Origin: Anthoceros angustus
Taxonomy: Eukaryota; Streptophyta; Anthocerotopsida; Anthocerotales; Anthocerotaceae
DNA length: 64,000 nucleotides
Assembly: GCA_010909165.1 (NCBI GenBank)
Contig: VJWM01000197.1
Coordinates: 62,001 to 126,000 of the forward strand
Reading direction: 5' to 3'
The position numbers and the translations under genes were made by a program. The notes beneath the pieces were generated by a model that saw only the letters and a program-made list of their open reading frames with translations, searched no databases and had not been told where the DNA came from. Shown piece by piece: positions 57,131 through 64,000 of the stretch. The stretch's first letter is position 1; the number at the start of each line of letters is the position of its first letter.

Positions 57131-58131
57131 AATGTCACTGCCTGCTTGAGTGAGGTGACACTGAGAGGGATGCTATGGTAAGATAGCCTCAAGAGAATGG
57201 CACGAGGAATTTGATGAGATTTGTTTGAAGGGCCGGAGATGCAGTCCACTTGGAGCAAGGAGCGAGGAGCTCGCAAGCAAATAGCAGCGGTGGAAGGAAG
57301 AGGTATTACGGAGAAAGATCATGCATCGCATGCTGGTCGTCAGGAAGCAACGCTTCAGCTGATTATGCTTGGCAGGGCATTCTAGAAGCATGGAAGGAGA
57401 TGCCGAGAATGTTACCTTACGACCGTTTGAGTGAGGTGACACTCGAGAGATGCTGCGTAGCAAGCTAGCCTCAAGAGAATGGCACGAGGAATTTGAAGAG
57501 ATTTGTTTGAAGGGCCGGAGATGCAGTCCACCTACACGCCCACGGTCAACAAGCTCGCCAAGGAGATGCGCCCTTGTTGACAAGGAAGTTGTTGGGTCCC
57601 CATGATGACGACAGGGAGATTTTGGAGGAATTACCCCGCCTGAGATCTGTGGGATCCGGTCCCTATGAGCCATGTGTGTGAAGTGTAGAGTGCAAAATAA
57701 CGCCTCGATCCGATGGGGGTAGCCTGCAGGAAATCACGGCGCCAAGGCCCAAAATAAGTTGCTAGGGTTTGGAGGGACCCACTGTAGTCGAGCAACTACC
57801 CAGAGTTGTGAGCCACCGTGGTAGTAGCTCGAGCGGGGTGGTGGAATAGGATCCGCGTTGTAGAATAAGACGTGTGGTCACAGAATAAGATCGGTGGTAG
57901 TTAGACAAGTCGGGAGGTAATTGTAGTAGTAGTTGAGAGATAGGCGGAGGAGTGATAGCAGGTAAGTCATGATTTAGGCAAAGGTCAGTAGTGATAAAAG
58001 TTAGCGTCTCTTGGCACAAACCATTCCCTTGGGAGCGAATCCTAGGCCTACAACGACATTGAGGGTGAATGTGGACCTCATGGTGTCTCTAGACACAAGT
58101 TTTCACTCCACAGCTGCTGAGGCCAAACATC
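57130..58131. repeat. Scrambled coiled-coil tail and leader copy
   Basis: 57130-57540 holds duplicated tail segments (GAATTTGATGAGATTTGTTT and GAATTTGAAGAGATTTGTTT, 200-240 bp apart). It then switches within GGAATTACCCCGCCTGAGATCTGTGG (about 57628-57653) to the leader block (57650-58060), which otherwise lies at 53540 and 55560. The abrupt switch suggests recombination or mis-assembly. Confidence 0.7.
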
Positions 58132-60114
58132 GTGGACAATGAAGGAGCGAGACACAGCCATTTGAGTACTTACCTGGTGCAGTTGTGGGCGGCACATGGG
58201 TTACTCACAGAAGAGGAGTTGGAGGAGTCTTACCAGCCGTTCGAAGTAGTCCCTCTGTGGGACGGTACAGGGGTCCCTCTCCAGAAAAAGGTTAAGAAGG
58301 CAGAGGAGGAACCCAAGGTGGAGCAAGCGAGTGCTTCACCTCAGGTGGTGATCTTGGATGATGAGACCACACCGGCGTCTGACGCCAAGGAAGGGGAAAT
58401 GCTTGTCATCCAGGAGGAGACAGTGGCACAAAAGGAAGAGGTGGCAGTGCCACCAAGTGTACAGGAGGCAACCCCCATGGAGCAGGATGGTGGAACTAAC
58501 CCACCCTAGGAGATAATAGAGTCACAAGAGTCCCACCCAACATCCTCAGTCAGGAGCGGAGAGACTGCCCAACGGGAAAAAGGCAGTCGGAGACTACCCC
58601 AGGAGAGAAATGAGAAAACTAAGGCTTTGAAGGATCTGCTGACCATTTGTCAGCTAATTGATACTCCATTGGTGAAACAGGCCTTGCAGGAAGTAGAGGA
58701 GTTGGAGGTGAGAGTCGCCAGACCGAGGCGATTGCCCCTACAAGTGGGGAGAAGGATAGCAAGCTATCAAGGAGATGGCGCTGGGGGGGCGCCTAGTTGA
58801 CCCGGAGAGAAGGTTGGGGCTCAAGAAGATTGAGGAGAGGCTAAGACAAGAAAGTAGGGAGCATGTAAAAGAAGTGGCCACCTCAATCAAAAATTGAGGA
58901 GACCGTCCGATGTGGGAAGGAGTGGCAAGAAGAACTCTCACTCTTCAGCCGAGAAGAAGCGTAATGGGGATGCAATCAAGACTCCCGAGGAGGCCGAGGC
59001 CAAGCCAAGAATGAAGAATCGAGGCCAAGCTCAAGGAGCCGGAGGAAGGACAGCCACTTGGAGCAAGGAACGCGAGGAGCTCAAGCAAGCAACGGAGGTC
59101 GACCAACGGTGGAAGGAAGAGGTAGCCCACCGGAGGAAAATGATGCATCGCATGTTGGTCAGAAGCAACGCCCAGCCGATTATGCTTGGCAACAAGGGAT
59201 CGAGGCATGGAAGAGAGATGCAGAATGTTACCTTACAGCCTGCTTGAGTGAGGTGACACTGAGAGGGATGCTTTATGGCAAGTTAGCCTCAAGAGAATGG
59301 CCCGAGGAATTTGATGAGATTTGTTTGAAGGGCCGGAGATGCAGTCCACTTGGAGCAAGGAGCGAGGAGCTCAAGCAAGCAACGGAGGTGACCAGCGGTG
59401 GAAGGAAGAGGTAGATTAGAGAAGAGAAAAGATCATGCATCGCATGCTGGTCGTCAGGAAGCAACGCTTCCAAGCTGATTATGCTTGGCAGGGCATTCTA
59501 GAAGCATGGAAGGAGATGCCGAGAATGTTACCTTACAGCTTCGTTTGAGTGAGGTGACACTCGAGAGAGATGCTTTGCGTAGCAAGCTAGCCTCAAGAGA
59601 ATGGCCTGAGGAATTTGAAGAGATTTGTTTGAAGGGCCAGGAGATGCAGGTCCACCTACACGCCACGGTCAACAAGCTCGCCAAGGAGATGCGCTCCTTG
59701 TTGACAAGGAAGTTGCTGGGTCCCCATGATGACGACAGGGAGATTTTGGAGGAATTACGACCCTCAGCTTCGGAGATTCAGGACCTGGAGAGTGAAATGG
59801 ATGTAGAAGGCTCAGTTTGGGAGGAGCCAATGGAGGAAGAGGTTTCCAGCCAGCCGGTAGGGTTGGTGGGGGTGTCTAGCGGCTTGACAGGAGTTGCACC
59901 AACACCCAACCGCCTTGAAGTAATTGCGGGCAAGATGCTGGGCAGAGAGGCCGGTGCCTGCAAGAGTGCCCGCAAGAGGGGGCGTTCAACCTCACTGACT
60001 ACGCCGGAGGCAGACGTGAAGGCTCTTGTCGCGGTGACGGGAGAGGAGATCTCAACACCTCCAAGAGGAGGAAGAGGTGGTGGCGCCGCCATGCCAACGC
60101 CCAAGAAGAAGTAG
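58132..60114 (+). mobile_element. Most complete copy of the gag-like coiled-coil gene
   Basis: Reading frames 58132-58509, then about 58620-59230 (broken) and 59485-60114 (209 codons), cover an acidic head (LLTEEELEESYQPFEVVPLW), the VILDDETTPASDAKEGEMLV segment, a stop at 58507 (TAG), heptad-rich helices, and a C-end with MQVHLHATVNKLAKEMRSLL, an acidic stretch (EMDVEGSVWEEPMEEE), a basic stretch RKRGRSTSL and a Gly/Arg-rich tail ending PTPKKK. The basic, Gly-rich end would suit nucleic-acid binding. It lies between LTR-like sequences and has no enzyme domain. Confidence 0.55.
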
Positions 60115-60119
60115 GGTAG

Positions 60120-60560
60120 GAAAACAGTTGGTAGGGGAGTGAAGGGGTCATCAAGACCCTTAGGGGGTTAGTGGGATTGTTAGGAAGGTAGGTTAAGAAC
60201 CTTTAAGAGGCCACCTACTTGAAACCGTAAGCAAACCCCACACACCCCCCAAACTTAATTAATGCTAGGGTTTGGGGGAGTTCCTATAAGAGGGGGAGGA
60301 ACTCCCATAATAAAATGTCATGCCTTGCTCTCGACTGTGTGCTTGTTTGCTACAAGCGCAAGGCGTGCGACCGTGTGAGGGTGCATGGTGTCCGTAGGGT
60401 CTTGAGGTGCGGTGACTGAGGGCGGGCCCAAACCTTTCTTTGTTGGGGTAGCAGTGGGAGTGTTTGAGCGGTGAGGGGAGCGGCATTATTGCAGGCAGAC
60501 GCAAGGCCATGGTGAAGGAAGACCCTAGCAAATCCAAAGACGCGAGACGCCGCTGCAAAA
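60120..60560 (+). repeat. LTR-like sequence after the gag-like gene
   Basis: A purine-rich stretch (GGTAGGGGAGTGAAGGGG) is followed by GCTAGGGTTTGGGGG, CCTATAAGAGGGGGAGG (TATA-like at 60284-60290) and AATAAA at 60309-60314, an LTR-type U3/R layout. Boundaries are uncertain. Confidence 0.45.
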
Positions 60561-60654
60561 TGTCCGCCTAGGTCCGTGAGGGCACCGCCCTATGATCTCG
60601 AGGCGCTAGTGGGGAGGCTGTGAGGGCGCCTGTATCGTTAGCTAGGAAGAGTGG

Positions 60655-60714
60655 AAGAGGTAGATTAGAGAAGAGAGGAGAAGAGAGAGAAGAGAGAAGA
60701 GAAGAGAAGAGAGA

Positions 60715-60747
<33 letters not shown>

Positions 60748-60860
60748 GAGCGAGAGAGCGAGAGAGAGCGAGAGAGGATAGGGAGCAAGAGAGGAGAAGA
60801 AAGAAGCAAGAGAGAAAAGAGAAAAAGAGAAGAGAGGAGGAAGAAAAGTGTGAGAGCAAG
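60655..60860. repeat. (GA)n purine tract
   Basis: About 200 bp of nearly pure GA/GAA repeat with occasional C. All-purine on the plus strand; it may form triplex or be bound by GAGA-type factors. The reverse strand gives an artefactual Ser/Leu/Phe-rich frame. Confidence 0.95.
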
Positions 60861-60899
60861 CTACAGAAGAGAAGGAGGTGAAATTTCAAGGGCTGTGAC

Positions 60900-61256
60900 A
60901 AGAGCCTGAGGAGGAGTCCTCAAATTTGTCAAGAGAAGGGTCTTAGGAAGTGTAGGACGGCGTGGGAGGATTGTCCATGGCACAGGGGTCCCTATTATCG
61001 CCAGCTTGGGAGGTGCCTCTCGAGACGTAGGTCCGCGCCGCCGGAGTCATCGCGGCATAGGGTAGCGTGACCTACTTTGTGTGGGTCACCGTGGCGCTTG
61101 TAGTCCCGAGGGGGCGATTAGTCACGGGCACTGCGGAAGGTTAGTAGAGTCGAGAGGTCGTCGAGGCGCACCTCCATCCATGCGGGGAAGGGCTCCCCCA
61201 CTCCTTCGTGGGAACGAAACCTATTGTACGAACCGAGGGGGATAAGTGATCGCCTA
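60900..61256. other. Gap between the purine tract and the LINE remnant
   Basis: GC-rich, no open frame of note, no RNA gene seen. Confidence 0.5.
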
Positions 61257-61868
61257 TTAAGGGTTCCGGGGGTCCCGGGAAACTACCACCACAGCCTGCT
61301 TGCATCTTGCTATATTTGCGGATTTTGAGAGCTGGCCGCTTGCAGAGCCAACCGGACGATTAGTGATGACCGAAAGTGAGATGGTGTCTCGTGTAGAATC
61401 GGTAACCACCACATCTGCCACCGAAACCTGGTCGCCACGGACAAGGTACAGGTCAGCCCTGATTGAACTACCTATATGGAGAGTATACACCCGCTCCCTC
61501 AAGGCCATGTAGCCGCTTTCGCGAGCGATGGCGAACATGACGTCGCGAATGGCATCGTGAGTGGCAATGCGATAACCCCCGTGGGGACAACGAGCAAGGT
61601 GTACCCTAGAATCATCGAGGGCAGAGCCGCACTCGCAAGTAAGGAGCGAAGAAGCCACAGGCTGGAGCAGGCCAAGACGGAATCGCATCGCAATAGTGAA
61701 GGTGGTTGGTGCGATATGAAAACCCCGTATGCATGGGCGGGCCAGTAGCCAAGCACCTGCGCCCTTCCCAAAACAAGAGCGGAGCCGCACTCTTATGGAC
61801 CTGAGGATGGAGGGGTCCTGGAGGACAGACTGGAAAGCCTGACCGAGTTGCTTCTCGAGCTGGGATGC
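61257..61868 (-). pseudogene. C-terminal fragment of a LINE-type reverse transcriptase, possibly with restriction-like endonuclease
   Basis: About 203 open codons from just after a TAG near 61870 to a stop at 61257; no credible start, so it is a fragment. It reads QLEKQLGQAFQSVLQDPS, then GAGAWLLARP, FTIAMRFRLGL, and the cysteine motif CECGSALDDSRVHLARC (C-x-C-x9-H-x3-C), followed by HDAIRDVMFAIARE and RADLYLVRGDQ with VADVVVTD. A Cys/His finger followed by an R-x-D...D pattern resembles the C-end of LINEs carrying a restriction-like endonuclease (R2/CRE-like). The RT domain itself is missing upstream. Confidence 0.55.
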
Positions 61869-61869
61869 C

Positions 61870-63276
61870 TACAACCCCCTGAAACCATCAGTAATAAATG
61901 ACGAGAAAGGAGGGAAGTCCTTTCGAGCATCCACTGATAACATGTCCCCAATAAAGTTAGAAATATAATCAGAAGTTTGTTCATGGTACCAGAGCACACT
62001 TGCTCTCAATTTGCTCATGCAACTTTAAGCATCTCAGCTGATATACTAGGAGGCAATAGCTCATCTAGGATTTTCCTAGAATGGAGTGCGCCTATGCTAG
62101 AAATGCTCCTTTTCAATGCATTTCATTTGTGTTAACATTCCCTTTCTAACGCAGCATTGTTGTAATAATCCCCTCTCTAATTCCCATGGATTTCTTCATC
62201 CTTAGAAGAAATAAGCAGAGGATTAAGAAAAGAGATAAATATCCAAAACAAGAAGCGCAAATTATGAGCCATGAGGTTAAATGCAATGGAAAATTTGATG
62301 TAATTGATAGATTGTAACCAATTAACCATAAATAACTAATGAAACGACTTCTAACCCTAAGAATTAATTAATTATTAATTCTAGGGATTTAATAGAGCCC
62401 TAATGAATAGTGCCATAATATATCATGTATTTTATTAGGTATAACCTCAGGTCACATCCTGCTATTTCTGGCCCTGGTGGTTGGAAGGAACCTCCTTTAG
62501 ATTGAACAATCATTAGAGAGACAGAAAATTGCATTACCACCACCTCAGAATTGCGCATACCTCGTGGGAGTCCAAGGACCTACCATCCAAAAGGCCGAAG
62601 ATATTGCCATCCGGAGATCGTAGTTGCCTCATGAGCAGAAGTTTCGCAAAATCTGGATACACGTGTCGAGCAAGCCAGTGCTACAAGGAAGCACCATATA
62701 GAGGAGCTTGAGCAGAGGCTGCGGTAGGACCCCAATCCATTCCCAATTGTCGATCCGCTTGCTTGAAGATGGAGACAAGAATGCTTCCAATTCGTGCAGC
62801 AAGGCTCCACGTGCATGCTCACGCCACAAGCACGGCAGCGAATTTAGCCAAAGAAGGATCACAGGATCGCCAGCCCCCTCGCGCCAACCGCCAACTATGG
62901 AAAGGCGGCTCCTAGCTGACCCTACCGGATCGGGACCGACATATCCAAAGAAGAAAGGGAAATGCATACGTGGGGACAACCAGCTAAGCCGAAGCGGAAA
63001 CCTTTCCAAGTCCTTCGGGCTCCCGCACTAGCCTAGATGTCGGTAACCAATTTCTCTGTTCCGCTGTGTGAACACTCTCACACATATATCATGTATGTCG
63101 TGGCACGTACAATAATGCCACCTATCTAATATTATATATTATGTAACTCGATTATGAATTAATCTAGAGTCACCGTTGTGAACTCTAGCATGCATGCTAA
63201 GTTTTAACGGTGCAACAACGTTTATGAGCAACCAAATTGGACACACATTCATAAGAATGCTGCTGCTGAGCATCCT
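61870..63276. other. No supportable gene
   Basis: AT-rich at 61.9-62.5 kb. Overlapping frames at 62530-63030 on both strands have no recognised domain. Nothing else is seen. Confidence 0.5.
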
Positions 63277-63388
63277 GTGCTTAGATCGATACTTAGATGG
63301 GGTGTTTAGATCGATACTTAGATCGGGTGCTTAGATCAATACTTAGATGGGGTGCTTAGATGGATACTTACATGGGGTGCTTAGAGGG
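63277..63388. repeat. 25-bp minisatellite, about four and a half copies
   Basis: Unit GTGCTTAGATCGATACTTAG plus ATGGG, repeated four times plus a partial, with few substitutions. Confidence 0.9.
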
Positions 63389-63710
63389 AATGGATGCCAT
63401 CGGTGCAAGTAGCTTATGAACATCATGTTGGAAATTTCATCCAAGTGCAACTTGCTAGTGAGACTAGATAATTAGATCACACCAACTTGCAGGCGGGCAA
63501 GGGCGGACATCTCTTATCTTCATATTTGTCTTTCGACTGAAATTTTTGGGATGTGGATAAAACTTATCTTATCATGAGTTCATCAAACAAAAGAGTGAAC
63601 TCGATAACTTCATCAAATAAAGTTGTTGAAATGGATCTCAATTTTATTCCTCTGAAGAAGAAAATAACAGCGGGCGTCTGATGTGCTCAAGGGCCAACTC
63701 TAAAACTTAT

Positions 63711-63956
63711 TCACGAAGCTGAACCAAATAAAAGAAGCTTTGCACCATGCTCCTTGATATAATTGATGATGTCACCATAAGCCCGTCGACCATAAGAGTT
63801 CTCCAACTTCCAAAGCTTGTTCCTGAAACTTAAATCATTGGGGCCGCAGCCCACACGCAGATCCCGTTGTAATACCAAAGAGAGCCGAGACTGGAGCTTG
63901 CGCTTCTCAAAGTATAGATGTATGTAAACCACCTGCATCCATATGCCATGCACCAT
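63711..63956 (-). CDS. Possible terminal exon of an unknown protein
   Basis: An 81-codon minus-strand frame ends at 63711. Its middle (LRVGCGPNDLSFRNKLWKLE, then NSYGRRAYGDIINYIKEHGA) has a coding-like composition. The sequence before it (ATGGATGCAG|GTGG on the minus strand) could be a splice acceptor near 63932, so the gene may start beyond the window edge. I do not recognise the family. It could also be a transposon fragment or chance. Confidence 0.3.
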   Translation of the reverse strand: MVHGIWMQVVYIHLYFEKRKLQSRLSLVLQRDLRVGCGPNDLSFRNKLWKLENSYGRRAYGDIINYIKEHGAKLLLFGSAS

Positions 63957-64000
63957 TGATGTGTTAGTTCAGCCGAATGAAAATTGAAGACTGCAAATTT

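Noticed and set aside
60665..60901. Ser/Leu/Phe-rich minus-strand frame
   Set aside because: Translation of the GA microsatellite, not a gene.
1..64000. CRISPR array or bacterial defence locus
   Set aside because: The direct repeats found are tandem without unique spacers, and the window is a plant nuclear sequence with spliceosomal introns.

Overview
The window is nuclear DNA of a land plant. It carries a LISCL-type GRAS regulator, a plant-type PARP2 with two SAP domains, a 1-Cys peroxiredoxin, a plant MSL mechanosensitive channel, a plastid-type uroporphyrinogen-III synthase, a GEMIN2, cytosolic ribosomal protein eL6 and Ty3/gypsy retrotransposons. Nearly all reconstructed introns are 50-155 bp, most of them 79-111 bp. 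Compact introns, moderate GC and a bacterial-looking P-type ATPase suggest a seedless plant such as a Selaginella-like lycophyte or a bryophyte; the lineage is inference, not proof.

Layout. 1-2.4 kb: GC-rich, no gene I can support. 3.0-5.0 kb: intronless GRAS gene (+). 5.45-8.4 kb: decayed minus-strand Ty3/gypsy element with an extra inverted LTR copy. 8.7-11.9 kb: UROS and GEMIN2 in tandem (-), only 180 bp apart. 12.3-17.2 kb: AT-rich DNA with two recent tandem duplications (514 bp and 746 bp). 17.1-18.5 kb: a 463-residue protein with two AP2-like segments (-). 19.4-24.7 kb: 1-Cys peroxiredoxin (-, two apparent frameshifts) and a 19-exon PARP2 (-). 25-28.4 kb: gene-poor, ending in a 436-bp TA-flanked inverted-repeat element just upstream of RPL6 (28.5-29.5 kb, +). 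29.7-32.4 kb: several tandem repeats and a tRNA-Ala remnant. 32.4-36.2 kb: 7-exon P-type ATPase (+), convergent with an MSL channel gene (-, 36.6-41.7 kb) that contains a 1.43-kb tandem duplication. 43-60.6 kb: retroelement territory (LINE ORF1-like remnant, Ty3/gypsy pol, LTR, gag-like coiled-coil modules in repeated blocks of about 2 kb). 61.3-61.9 kb: C-terminal remnant of a LINE with a possible restriction-like endonuclease. 62-64 kb: little that can be supported.

The host genes are unrelated housekeeping or regulatory genes: tetrapyrrole synthesis, snRNP assembly, DNA-damage ADP-ribosylation, peroxide detoxification, translation and ion transport. There is no cluster logic. The most unusual pieces are the P-type ATPase with bacterial-style signatures, two GC-AG introns, the AP2-like protein with a partly duplicated neighbour, the mobile element with its empty site preserved next door, and a retroelement decay pattern in which most traced stop codons are one C-to-T change from a sense codon. 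Several near-identical repeats differ mainly by short indels, so the assembly itself needs checking there.
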